A stretch of 64,000 nt of DNA from Okapia johnstoni (GCA_024291935.2 CM044312.1:44155001-44219000), one strand, 5' to 3'; positions 33,647 through 44,420 are shown, counted from the first letter of the stretch. Notes: generated from the letters alone by a model not told the origin. Made by a program: numbers and translations.

Positions 33647-34316
33647 TCTTCATAGCATCTGGTCCCATCACTTCATGGGAAATAGATGGGGAAACAGTGG
33701 AAACAGTGTCAGACTTTATTTTGGGGGGCTCCAAAATCACTGCAGATGGTGATTGCAGCCATGAAATTAAAAGACGCTTACTCCTTGGAAGGAAAGTTAT
33801 GACTAACCTAGATAGCATATTAAAAAGCAGAGACATTACTTTGCCAACAAAGGCCCATCTAGTCAAGGCTATGGTTTTTCCAGTAGTCATGTATGGATGT
33901 GAGAGTTGGACGATGAAGAAAGCTGAGCACCGAAGAATTGATGCTTTTGAACTGTGGTGTTGGAGAAGACTCTTGAGAGTCCCTTGGACTGCAAGGAGAT
34001 CCAACCAGTCCATCTTAAAGGAGATCAGCCCTGGGTGTTCATTGGAAGGACTGATGTTGAAGCTGAAACTCCAATACTTTGGCCACCTGATGCGAAGAGT
34101 TGACTCATTGGAAAAGACCCTGATGCTGGGAAAGATTGAGAGCAGGAGGAGAATGGGACGACAGAGGATGAAATGGCTGGATGGCATCACCGACTCGATG
34201 GACATGGTTTTGGGTGGACTTAGGGAGTTGGTGACAGACAGGGAGGCCTAGAGTGCTGCGGTTCATGGGGTGGCAAAGAGTCGGACACGACTGAGCGACA
34301 AAACTGAACTGAACTA
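33647..34316 (+). mobile_element. BovB LINE copy C, 3' end
   Basis: It is 5'-truncated in the region after the reverse transcriptase (begins tagcatctggtcccatcac) and ends with gagcgacaaaactgaactga. It is close to the general BovB sequence and lacks the two deletions shared by copies A and D. Copy D follows 190 bases later in the same orientation. Confidence 0.95.
33697..34251 (+). pseudogene. BovB ORF2 C-terminal frame (copy C)
   Basis: A 184-codon frame runs uninterrupted through the C-terminal region of the BovB ORF2 protein, downstream of the YADD palm motif. It contains VVMYGCESWTMKKAEHRRID and YFGHLMRRVDSLEKTLMLGK. It ends at TAG (34249-34251) where the usual sequence has a Trp codon, so the last part is lost. 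No catalytic residues remain and no promoter is present, so a product is unlikely. The first ATG is internal, not a real start. Confidence 0.85.
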
Positions 34317-34504
34317 TGCATCTCTCTCATTTTACACACCAGCCAAGCCTGAAATTAATGCTAACACTGGTTAGTTTCTAGTTGAGATTTTGGGGTAATA
34401 TTTTAACTTTCCTTTGAGCTTTTTTTGTTTTGTTTTGCTTGCTTTTTAAAAATAAGAAATACATGTAACTGAAGTAAATATAAAACAGCAATTACTTTCC
34501 TGAC

Positions 34505-35516
34505 TTGATACCAGACCACTTGACCTGCATCCTGAGAAATATGTATGCAGGCCAAGAAGCAACAGTTAGAACTGGACATGGAACAACAGAATGGTTCCAA
34601 ATAGGGAAAGGAGTATGTCAAGGCTGTATATTGTCACCCTGCTTATTTAACTTATATGCAGAGTACATCATGTGAAATGCCAGGCTGGATGAAGCACAAG
34701 CTGGAATCAAGATTGCTGGGAGAAATATCAATAACCTCAGATATGCAGATGACACTACCCTTATGGCAGAAAGTGAAGAACTAAAGAGCCTCTTGATGAA
34801 AGTGAAAAAGGAGAGTGAAAAAGTTGGCTTAAAACTCAAAATTCAGAAAACTAAGATCACGGCATCTGGTCCCATGACTTCATGGCAAATAGAAGGGGAA
34901 ATAATGGAAACAGCCACAGACTTTATTTTTGGGGGCTCCAAAATCACTGCAGATAGTGACTGCAGCCATGAAATTAAAAGACACTTGCTCCTTGGAAGAA
35001 AAGCTATGACCAAACTAGACAGCATATTAAAAAGCAGAGATATTATTTGCCAACAAAAGTCCTTCTAGTTACAGCTATGGCTTTTCCAGTAGTCATGTAG
35101 GATGTGACAGTTGGACTATAAAGAAAGCTGAGCGCCAAAGAATTGATGCTTTTGAACTGTAGTGTTGGAGAAGACTCTTGAGGGTCCCTTGGACTGCAAG
35201 GAGATCCAACCAGTGCATCCTAAAGGAGATCAGTCCTGAATATTCATTAGAAGGACTGATGCTGAAGCTGAAACTCCAATATTTGACCACCTGATGCGTA
35301 GAACTGACTCATTTGAAAAGACCCTGATGCTGGGAAAGATTGAAGGCAGGAGGAGAAGGGGACGACATAGGATAAGATGGCTGGATGGCATCACCGACTT
35401 GATGGACATGAGTTTGAGTAAGCTCCGGGAGTTGGTGATGGACAGGAAGCCTGGTGTGCTGCAGTCCATAGGGTCAAAAAAGTTGGACACAGCTGAGACA
35501 CTGAACTGAACTGAAT
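34505..35516 (+). mobile_element. BovB LINE copy D, 1 kb
   Basis: It starts inside the reverse transcriptase region (gataccagaccacttgacc) and runs to the 3' end (acactgaactgaactgaa). It shares with copy A the deletions at acatta^tttgcc and catgta^ggatg, and other variants such as gaactgactcatttgaaaag. The 5' end and the copy C end are 190 bases apart. Confidence 0.95.
34742..35068 (+). pseudogene. BovB reverse transcriptase C-terminal remnant (copy D)
   Basis: The catalytic YADD codons are intact at 34742-34753 and the frame stays open to 35068. Just upstream, AGA has become TGA (34673-34675) in the same frame. The shared one-base deletion near 35047 ends this frame. Enzyme activity is lost. 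Confidence 0.85.
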
Positions 35517-36082
35517 GGTTCGTTTTCCTAAAATGGTCACCTGAGCTGTGCTTCTCTTATTTCCCCAACACCCCTAGTCTCAGATTCTGACTCAATATGC
35601 TCACTAGCCCTCTTCATTCTCTGGTCGTGCCTCCGTTTTTGGAGAAACATGCTTCACCATGAGAGAACTGTCCTATGTCCCACATCTCATAGTCATCAGG
35701 AAAAGTGCAGGCCTCCCAAGAATGTGGGAAAATGTAGATAAGCAAAAATCGCAGGGCTTGGGTCTTTTAACTAGAGGTGCGAATGGAAACTATTGACACT
35801 GGGAATCCCATCTGTGCTGTTGTTACACATCAGGGATGGCACACCAACACACATAATCTGGATTTACTGGAAGTGAAGTTATCTCTACCACAAAGGCTTC
35901 TTCCAATACTAGGTATCTATTTATGTGTCCCTCCCACTTCTCTCTTCCTGTCTTTCTCTCCATTACTCTCATTCTCGCACTCTCTCTCTCTCACACTCTC
36001 CCCCAACTTCCTCCGGTGACCCTCCCTCTGGTTAAAAGAAACCCTCCTTCTCTTTAAAGGACAGTCAAACAAACAAACCCTA
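35517..36082. other. Unique non-coding DNA with pyrimidine tract
   Basis: The end of the stretch (about 35928-36014) is a long C/T-rich tract with a (CT)n core at 35970-35982 region. Nothing else is recognised. Confidence 0.5.
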
Positions 36083-36095
36083 TTAGATGACCTGG

Positions 36096-36310
36096 CTTCC
36101 CAGGTGGTGCTAGTGGTGAAGAATCCACCTGCCAATGCAGGAGACACAAAGCAGGTGTGATCCCTGGGTTGGGAAGATCCCCTGGAGAAGGGAATGACTA
36201 TCCACTCCAGTATTCTTGCCTGGAGAATTCCACGGACAGAGGAGCCTGGTGGGCTACAGTCCATGGGTCTCAAAGAGTCAGACACGACTGAGCAACTCAC
36301 ACACACACAT
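36096..36310 (+). mobile_element. Bov-tA SINE
   Basis: Full-length copy with cttcccaggtggtgctagtg head, gtattcttgcctggagaatt body, gacacgactgagcaactcac end and a short CA tail. A perfect 13-bp target-site duplication (ttagatgacctgg) is at 36083-36095 and 36311-36323. Confidence 0.97.
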
Positions 36311-36323
36311 TTAGATGACCTGG

Positions 36324-36659
36324 AAGAAGAAGGAAGGTGGGTGTTTGGGTTGAGGGAGGGAAGATGGAAGAGCCATTAGAATATAGCATAGCTACATCCA
36401 TATATGTCCGTTCTACCACACAACTCTAAGAATGCATTCCAGGTATAACAAGCTTATCTGGCAACTCAGAACTGGGTAGCTGTTCATGTTTTTGTTTATT
36501 CCATGGCAAAAGTCAGTGGTTTTGCTTGGTGTGGGTCCCTGTTCCCCTGCCTCTTCCTGTCCTCTATCTCTTAAAAGGTGTATCAGAGTAAAAGCTGCAG
36601 AAATCAAATTTTACCCGTTTAACAGATCATCGATTATTAGGCACCACACAGACCAACCT
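36324..36659. other. Unique non-coding DNA
   Basis: Nothing is recognised in this stretch. Confidence 0.5.
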
Positions 36660-36669
36660 AAACAAGTAA

Positions 36670-36785
36670 GGAAATGGCAACCCACTCCAGTATTCTTTCC
36701 TGGAAAATCCCATGGACAGAGGAGCCTGGCGGGCTATAATCCATGGAGTCACAAAGAGTCAACATGGCTGAGCGACTGGGCACAC
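36670..36785 (+). mobile_element. Bov-A SINE, partial
   Basis: A headless Bov-A body from ggaaatggcaacccactcca to catggctgagcgactgggca. A 10-bp duplication (aaacaagtaa) lies at 36660-36669 and 36786-36795. Confidence 0.93.
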
Positions 36786-36795
36786 AAACAAGTAA

Positions 36796-37984
36796 CATGT
36801 TAAAAAAAAATCAGATCCTTGAAGGTAGGGTATTTTATAAGTTAACTGTACATATATGCAATGTTTCAGGAGTTTGATTTTAACCTCTAATTTAACCTCT
36901 CACTTTTTTGACAAGTGAGATGACATAGTTACTTTCTATGTAATATACCAGTAGACATGACCCATCCTAGAAATAGCAGCTCAAAAAGACTAAGAAATCA
37001 AATTTCACGACTGAAAAATAAAGGTGATATCCTGGATCATAATGATTCAAAATGTTCTCTGCCAAATAACACTTTCATAGGGCTGTCTGGGGCAGCGGGG
37101 TAAATGAGTCCCCACAGACCAGTCACCTTGGTAAACACTGCTCCTATATTCCCTCTTGAAGACATATTGGCACATTAAGGGTTTCTGAGAAATCCTGCAC
37201 TTAAAACAAGCAAACAACAAAAGCAAATCTGTTAACTATGTTCAACAACCCATTTCAAATCTTTCTGACCTCAGAATCTCCTCTTTGAGGTAATACTTCA
37301 ACATTCCTTCAGCCTAACGACCAAGTTTAAAGCTCAATCATCCTGTGAAATGGTGAATGAACTCTTAGCTTTAAAGGCTGGTTTATCTGTCATGGAGATA
37401 ACAGCCTAACAGGCACAGGAACCATTTCTGGCTTATGAATCAGGCTTGTAACAGCCAATACTAACACTTGGATACCTTTTGCTTAGTTTCATGTCTAGAC
37501 TTGAAAGGCTTAGAGAAGCATGAGAAACCATCACCATCCCATAAAAACCACAAGCAATGTTCAGAGACTGGGCTCATGCTTCCCTATTTGACCCAACCTT
37601 CCCTAAAATCCCTCCCTGGGTCTCTCATTATATCTCTCCCCAAACCCAGCTTCCCCACACCCCTTCCTCCTTGCTTTCCATAGTTTACTACTTAGACTCC
37701 ATCCTTCCTATTTCAGTCTGAAATTACCCTCAAGAGAAAACATCTGAATAGAAAGTCCAACATCATTTGGAAGAGAGAAGTACCACTCCAGGGAGTGACA
37801 TCCTCAGTTAACTGGACAAAGTGCTCAAAAAAATCTTGGGGAAACTATCTCAGAAATTAAATACTCATGCAACTGTTGTGCAGGACTGCCTTAACACATA
37901 TCTCCAAGCAATGTGCACTAAATCCACCCAAGTACACAAGAAACGGGATCCATACTTAGCATTTATGTAACAAGTGTTAAGTAA
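36796..37984. other. Unique non-coding DNA
   Basis: No repeat is recognised. The C-rich tract at 37638-37663 fits a G-quadruplex motif on the minus strand. Confidence 0.5.
37638..37663 (-). other. G-quadruplex motif (minus strand)
   Basis: C-tracts at 37638-37641, 37645-37647, 37653-37656 and 37660-37663 are separated by loops of 3, 5 and 3 bases. The minus strand therefore meets the G3+N1-7 rule. Confidence 0.6.
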
Positions 37985-38634
37985 ACATACAGATAAATGG
38001 AATAGAATTGAGAACGCAGAACTCTCACATTTATGGTCAATTCATTTTGAGAAAGGTACCAAGACAATTCAATAGGGAAAAAATAGTCTTTTCAACAAAT
38101 GGTGCTAGGAAAAGGAGATATTCACATGCAAAAGGATGAAGTTGGACCCTTGCTTCATACCACATACAAAAATTCACTCAAAATGGACCAAAGTCCTAAA
38201 TGTAAGAGTTAGGACTATAAAACCTTTGAAAGAAAACACAGGGGTAAATTTTCCTGACCTTGGGTTAGTTCGTGGTCTATTAGATATGACATCTAAAGCA
38301 AAAGCAAAAAAGAAGAAAAAAGTAAGTTGGACTTTAAAATTAAAACTTTTATACTTCAAAGGATAAAATCAAGAAAATAAAAAGACAGCCCAAGAGTGGG
38401 AGAAAATGCTTGCAATCATATAGTTGATATGGGCTTATTATTTAGAATATAGAAATAATTCTTACAACTCAACACTGAAAAAATAACTCAAAAGTTTAAG
38501 TGGGCAAAGAGCTTGAAAAGATATTTCTCCAAGGAAGACACACAAATGGTCAATAAGCAAAAGATGCTTAACATCATTAACCCTGAAAGAAATGCAAATT
38601 AAAACTACAAAAAAAAAATCTCTTCATACTCCCT

Positions 38635-38859
38635 CGTGCTCATTCTAGGTCACTTCAGTCATGTCCAACTCTTTGCAACCCCATGGACTATAACCCTCCA
38701 GGCTCCTCTGTCCATGGAATTCTCTAGGCAAGAGTACTGGAGTGAGTTGCTGTGCCCTCCTCCAGGAGATCTTCTGGGCCCAGGGATCGAACCCAAGTTT
38801 CTTATATCTTCTGCATTGGTAGCTGGATTCTTTACCACTAGCGCCACCTGGGAAGCCCC
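38635..38859 (-). mobile_element. Bov-tA SINE inside L1M
   Basis: Reverse Bov-tA from ggtcacttcagtcatgtcca to agcgccacctgggaagcccc. A perfect 11-bp target-site duplication (tcatactccct) lies at 38624-38634 and 38860-38870. Confidence 0.97.
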
Positions 38860-38880
38860 TCATACTCCCTAGGATGGTCA

Positions 38881-38899
38881 TAATAATAATAATAATAAT
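38881..38899 (+). repeat. (TAA)n microsatellite
   Basis: Six TAA-type units in a row, starting ten bases after the target-site duplication of the Bov-tA, inside L1M sequence. Confidence 0.85.
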
Positions 38900-39211
38900 G
38901 AAGAAGCAAACAAAAAGGCAGACAATTACAAGAGTTAGAAAGGATATTAAGAAACTGGAACTCGGACTCTTTGGTGGCAATGTATACTTTGAAAAACAGT
39001 CTGACAGTTCCTCAAAACTTAGATACCATATGAGGCAGCAGTATCGCTCTTAGGTATATACCCAAGAAACTTGAAGATGTATATCCACACAAAAACTTGC
39101 ACAAAAATATTCATAGCAGGATAATTCATAATAGCTAAAAATTAGAAAAACACAAATATTTATCAACTGATAAATGGATAAATAAAAAGTAAAATATCTA
39201 TATGCTATGTA

Positions 39212-39560
39212 TGAACTGATTGACTGTATAGTCCCAAAACTCATATATTGAAGCCTAATCCCCAGTGTGATGGTATCTGGAGATGGGGCCATGGGGAGGT
39301 AATTAAGTCATGAGGGTGGAGCCCTCATGAATGGGATTGGTGGCCTGAGGCTTATTTCCTGTCTCCACTCTCAGCCATATGAGGACACAACAAGAAGACA
39401 GCCATCTTACAAACAAGGAAGTGATCTCTCACCAGACAGCAGATCTCCAGGTACCCGGTCCTTGGACTTTCCTGTCTCTAGAACTGTAAGAAATTAATGT
39501 TTGTTGTTTAAGCCATCCAATCAATGGTAATTAGTCTTGGCAGCTTAGACTAAGATACCA
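39212..39560 (+). mobile_element. MLT1-type (ERVL-MaLR) solo LTR
   Basis: It starts TG, and contains cctaatccccagtgtgatgg, tgagggtggagccctcatga and a terminal gactaagata. The blocks parallel the LTR at 9681-10039, with about 350 bases each. It is inserted in the L1M 3' end at essentially the same L1 position and in the same orientation as that copy. Confidence 0.8.
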
Positions 39561-39854
39561 TAGCATGAAATATTATTCAGCTACAAAAAGGAAAGAAATA
39601 CTGAGTCATGCTACAATGTGGGTGAACCTTGAAAACATTATGCTAACTGAAGGAAGTCAGATAAAAAAAAGGCTACATATTATATGACTCCATTTACATG
39701 AAATGCCCAGAATAAGCAAATCTATGAAGACAGTGAGTAGACTAGTGTTTGCCAGGGCTTGGGATTTCTTTTGGGGGTAATGGAAATATTCTAGAATAAG
39801 ATGGGTTGTGATGGTTGCACAATTTTGTGAGTATACTAAAAAATACATCTCTGT

Positions 39855-39940
39855 CATATACTCTAGATTCCACATTTAAGTGGCATCACATGATATTTGT
39901 CTTTGTCTGGCTTACTTCACTTAGTATGATAAACTTATAC
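39855..39940 (-). mobile_element. Antisense L1 scrap inside L1M 3' UTR
   Basis: The phrases agattccacatttaagtggc and cttacttcacttagtatgat are the antisense of L1 sequence seen in sense at 14.5-15.1 kb (aagtgaagtcag, atgtggaatct). The surrounding L1M text is in sense on both sides. Confidence 0.75.
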
Positions 39941-40315
39941 AGTCTAAAAGGGTGAATTTTGTGGCATTGAATAATATATCAGTAAAAACAATCTTACCCT
40001 CCTAAAAATAATCTTTGAATCAAACAGAATCAGATATGCAGTTATCCATCTTCTCCCTCAAAAACCACTGGCACTGAGGTGAATCTACTTTTGTTGAATC
40101 TGAATGTAACACTGGAATCTAGTCCTAAGATTCAAAAAAGAAAGAACTATGCTGTGCGCTGAAAGATGAATAAACTCCAATAAGAAAGCTTTGAGAACTT
40201 CACTATGAGTAATTTAAAATAGCATACTTGGAAAACAAATGAACAAAATATCAAGATGTAAGTCTATAACTTCAGATCAGTCTCTATAAAACCTTCTGAA
40301 TCCATATGTTCTAGT

Positions 40316-40522
40316 TGTTGTTTAGTCGCTAAGTCATGTCCAACTCTTTTGCGACCCCAAGTCCTATACCCCTTCAAGCTCCTCTGTCCATGGGATTTCC
40401 CAGGCAAGAATACTGGAGTGGGTTGTCATTTCGTTCCCCAGGCAATCTTTCTCATCCAGGGGTCGAACCCATATCTCCTGCATTGCAGGTGGGTTCTTTA
40501 CTACTAAGCCACCAGGGAAGCC
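40316..40522 (-). mobile_element. Bov-tA SINE
   Basis: Reverse, near full length (ttgtttagtcgctaagtcat to agccaccagggaagcc). A 14-bp target-site duplication (ccatat[g/a]ttctagt) lies at 40302-40315 and 40523-40536 with one mismatch. Confidence 0.97.
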
Positions 40523-40536
40523 CCATATATTCTAGT

Positions 40537-41636
40537 GATCTCATGGAAAGAGTGAATAGCAAAAGTCATAGGTTAAAATCAACTTCAACATGTGGAAACA
40601 CCAATATAAAATTAGGTCGACTTGTCAATCCTGGCAGCCACATTAGTCATCCGAGAACTCACAAATAGATCATTTGAGAGGTTTTTGACAATCATATCCA
40701 GAAATGAAACATGGGTCTTCCAAGATTTCAAAGGCTTTCTTCTATCATAGTAGGCAGTACTGGCTTAGGTCACTGAAGGCCTGCTTACAAGCAATCAGGG
40801 GTCTAATTAAAACCCTTACAGAATGACTAAAAGCCAAATCTGGATGTGATGTTAAAATGATCTTCAAGCTCCAAAGCAGTTGGTTGATCTTTGATCTGTA
40901 TGCCTGCTTTACATTTAGCAATGACTCAGGCTCACATTTAAAAAAAAAAGTTATGACATCTCTAATTCTCAGAAATACCACCACATGGGTTAAAACAGAC
41001 AAGCACATGTACTCACATATTCACACAGACCAACCCATCACAAGCCAAAAGAACCACCCAAGGGAATGAAAAGCCTAAAATTCATTGTCTACAGTCAAAA
41101 GAGCAAGGTAAAAGAACAACCGTAGATAATTTCAACTTTTGAGAGGTGATATCCCCCAAAGGTAGTCATAAATCAGCTGTTTGAAACTCTCAACACATTT
41201 TCTCATAGAAATCTATTGGTGTGTGGCCACATACTCAGGTGAGACCAGGGAGACCAATGCAATGCATGTGAAGCAGAGAGTTGATAGGGCTTCTTAGAGG
41301 GGGAAAACATCTTCCAAGTTCAATTCCAGAATGTAGTTCAATAGTGGTAGCACCCCAGCTGCAGCATGGAGAAATAGGATGTACACTCTCTGGTCCTGTC
41401 CTTCCCCAGATATCCTAAACTGGTGAACAGCCCTGGGCCACAGTAGGAGGCCCACCCCAATCCCATACAAACATATGAATCCTTCACAGGGGATCTCTAT
41501 GGCTTGTGAGGGCCTGTGGATTTTTGCTGCTCTTCAGAAATTTCAATTTCAGTAAATGTCTGCTTATCCAGAAGTGATGGCAAATAAGAGTTTTCATTAC
41601 AGAATTTTAGAGATTTTTGGTTGAAATATAACGTTA
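40537..41636. other. Unique non-coding DNA
   Basis: No element is recognised over this 1.1 kb. The short unique stretch 39991-40301 before the SINE likewise shows nothing. Confidence 0.5.
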
Positions 41637-41843
41637 TGTGTGTGTGTGAGTTTCTCAGTCAAGTCTGACTCTTTGCAACCCCTGGACTGTAGCCCACTAG
41701 GCTTCCCTGTCGGTGGAATTCTTCAGGCAAGAATACTGGAGTGGATAGTCATTCCCTTCTCCAGGGGATCTTCCCAACCCAGGGATCAAACCTGGGTCTC
41801 CCGCACTGCAGGCAGATTCTTTAGTGTCTGAACCATCAAGGAA
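41637..41843 (-). mobile_element. Bov-tA SINE
   Basis: Reverse Bov-tA preceded by a (TG)n run (41637-41647) that represents its simple-sequence tail. It ends near the head sequence, degraded to ctgaaccatcaaggaaatg. Confidence 0.9.
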
Positions 41844-42958
41844 ATGAGCCACCAAGAAGGTCAAATAGATGGGTTTTTTTAAGAAATATATTTTATAGGG
41901 CCGATACATGAAAAGTTGTGATTTTCAGCAACTTCTCAATGTCTCTTGTGGTCAATATAAATTATATTTTTCATCACCCTTGTCTCCAACCCCCAGGACA
42001 GAGGCTGTACATAGTGAGCACCTCAAAGACATATGTGGGATCTCTGCTCCTTTAACATCATTAGTACTGGGAATATAATTTATTTTTAAAAATACCTCAG
42101 AATAACTTACATACACTGTGATAGTGATCTTGAGCAATCTGCCTCTTTATGCCTCAGTCTCCTCACCCAAGGAATTGTGTGGCTGAGTGACTGGGGTGGG
42201 AGGGAAGTAAACTTTTCAGTGGATATCTTGGTGCCTTTGGAATGTGGTTTCACAAACACATATCACTCATTAAACAATCAAAGAAACTGAATGTATTGTA
42301 TGATTCTTCATTACAGTAACCCCCAAATGAGAGTTGGGAGTATGCAGTAACTCAGGACACTCTCCCAGTCCCTCCTGCCATCCCCCTGTCCCTCTCCAGG
42401 CCTCCTCAGATGTACACTGAGCTGCTGGCTCAGCCCCCATCCTCATCTGACCTCATTCCAGCCTGACCACCTGGTTCTGATTCACAGCCTTGCTGTCAAC
42501 CCTGCTGTGTGTGCCTCATTCCCCAGTCCTGCTTCAGAATTTCAGGTCAAGCATTTCTGTTTCTCCACCCAACTCCCCACACCCTTGGTGACCCAGAGCT
42601 TCTTGGGTGAAAGTGATGGATCATCCTCCTTACAGAAAACCACAGGGTTAATTCTAAATTCAAAGTTTGCTTACCTTAGGGTCAGTACAGAAGTGGGAGG
42701 GGGTAGGGTTGAGTGACAGTTTTAGGACCAGAAAAAAAGAATGGGAGGTTGGATGGATCTGGGCCGCGTCTGAGGCCCTGCCAAGTTCCACCTGTGCTTC
42801 CAGCCCAGGGGTTGTGAGCAGCCCCTGCATCAGACCAATAAAATCCCCCCTTACCTGATCAGTTTCAGATACTATATTCCAGAGAGAAGAAAAGTAATTT
42901 TGAATATCAATACCCAATGAGAGGAAGGATTAGCAAATTATGACACATATTGCTGATA
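41844..42958. other. Unique non-coding DNA
   Basis: Nothing is recognised. The segment 42340-42480 is C-rich. Frames on both strands near 42507-42917 are shadows of one another with no family resemblance. Confidence 0.5.
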
Positions 42959-43098
42959 GCTGCTGCTGCTGCTGCTAAGTCGCTTCAGTCGTGTCCGACT
43001 CTGTGCGACCCCATAGATGGCAGCCCAACAGGCTCCGCCATCCCTGGGATTCTCCAGGCAAGAATACTGGAGTGGGTTGCCATTTCCTTCTTCAGTAT
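42959..43098 (-). mobile_element. BOV-A2 SINE, single unit
   Basis: A GCT trinucleotide run (42961-42977) is followed by one Bov-A unit in reverse, ending at gttgccatttccttcttcag. The second unit is missing. Confidence 0.92.
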
Positions 43099-43870
43099 GA
43101 ATAAATAAAAGTCTATGATAAATCTATTTAATGGTTGTTATAAAGATGCTATAAAATAGTTTTACCCTTTGACTCAACATTTGTAATAGGTAAAAAGTGG
43201 ATACAACCTTAATGCCAAACAGTAGAGGAAAAGTTAAGCAAATTAGATTGGAATATGTTATTTTATACAAGGAAGAGTATTGCTTCTAAAGATATTTGTG
43301 AAGACTATAACATGTAAATTATTCATATTTAAAGAAATATACTAGGAATTCCCTGGTGGTACAGTGGAAAAGAATCTGCCTGTCAATGCAGGGGATATGA
43401 GTTCGATCCCTGGTTCAGGAAGATCCCACACGTCACAGAGCAACTAAGCCCATGTGCCACAGCTACTGAACCTGTGTGCTGCAACTACTGAAGCTTGCGT
43501 GCCTAGAGCCTGTGCTCCACAACAAGAGAAGCCGCCACCATGAGAAGCCCATGCACCATAATAAGTAGTAGCCCCTGCTTGCCACAACTAGAGAAAGCAG
43601 GCACAACAACAAAGATCCAGAGTAACAAAGAAAAATACAAATAATTTTTTAAAAAGAAAAATACAAAATATAAAAGCACACAAAACTACGTAAAATGCAT
43701 ATTGAAAATGAAAATCACAGGAAACACTCAAAAAACTAACAGAGGCTACATTTGGATGGCAAATCAAAGGGGGTTTTCACCTCTTTTTCCTACTAATTTT
43801 TTGTAATTTCAACATTTTTATAATGAGAACATATTTAAGATGATATATTTAATCACTTAAAATAGAGGGA
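43099..43870 (+). mobile_element. Old LINE 3' end, split by CHR-2
   Basis: The order is right for an old L1-type 3' end: a ttatgacacatattg-like start before 42959, aatgccaaacagtaga near 43210, ggatggcaaatcaaaggggg near 43753 and tttttataatgagaacata near 43814. Strongly diverged, family unsure. Confidence 0.4.
43346..43645 (+). mobile_element. CHR-2 SINE
   Basis: A full-length CHR-2: aattccctggtggtacagtg head, agttcgatccctggttcagg B box, gccacagctactgaacctgt and agagaagccgccaccatgag in the body, and an A-rich tail. A loose aaagaaatatac / aaagaaaaatac match flanks it as a possible target-site duplication. Confidence 0.93.
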
Positions 43871-44420
43871 GTAGCAAGAGTCTACCTCTTAACACTTTTG
43901 TACTTTTTTTTCTTGAGTTGTAACTTTAATGTTAACTGTGCTATCCAGTGTGGATTTCTACACAGAATTACCAGCTCAGAGAACCAAGGTTACCCAGGTA
44001 AGCTTCTTGCTGATATTGTCATGCCAGCATTCACTTCCTAACATTTCCTCAGTGCCTGCCTACTTTGCGTCAGGCTGGGTTTAACTGGTGTGAATATTCT
44101 GCTGGGTAACGTATGACTTTCTGAGGCAGTCAATTCCACTTTGAAATATTTTGACAATCGATGTCAATGATCTCCAGCTTGATCAGTTGCCCTGAAGACT
44201 GAGGGCTCACCAACCTGATGATATCAGAAGGCTGTTTCATGTCCAACAATATTCCCTTTCTCTTGGAATATTTAGATCCATGGCTGTGCTGCTCATGGAT
44301 CTGCCTGGGAATCAGATGTGTCCTGTCTCAGGTTGGTTGGCTGTTTTCTTTCTTTAGGAATGATACAAATCAGCTGTCTAGAACTGCTGTCATTGTCCTC
44401 TTTCTCTATTCTCTTTTCTG
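43871..44420. other. Unique non-coding DNA
   Basis: Nothing is recognised in this stretch. Confidence 0.5.

Larger units (their letters stand above)
37985..39990 (+). mobile_element. L1M LINE 3' end, multiply interrupted
   Basis: ORF2 C-terminal sequence starts near 37985 (aaatggaatagaattgagaa) and continues through gaagttggacccttgcttc (38138) and ggtatatacccaagaaacttg (39052) to the 3' UTR end (taaaagggtgaattttgtgg near 39943). A Bov-tA (38635-38859), an MLT1 LTR (39212-39560) and an antisense L1 scrap (39855-39940) split it. No intact frame remains. Confidence 0.85.

Noticed and set aside
33585..34205. 206-codon open frame on the minus strand
   Set aside because: It is exactly antisense to BovB copy C ORF2. 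Long antisense frames are a by-product of the sense codon pattern, and similar antisense frames lie over copies A and D.
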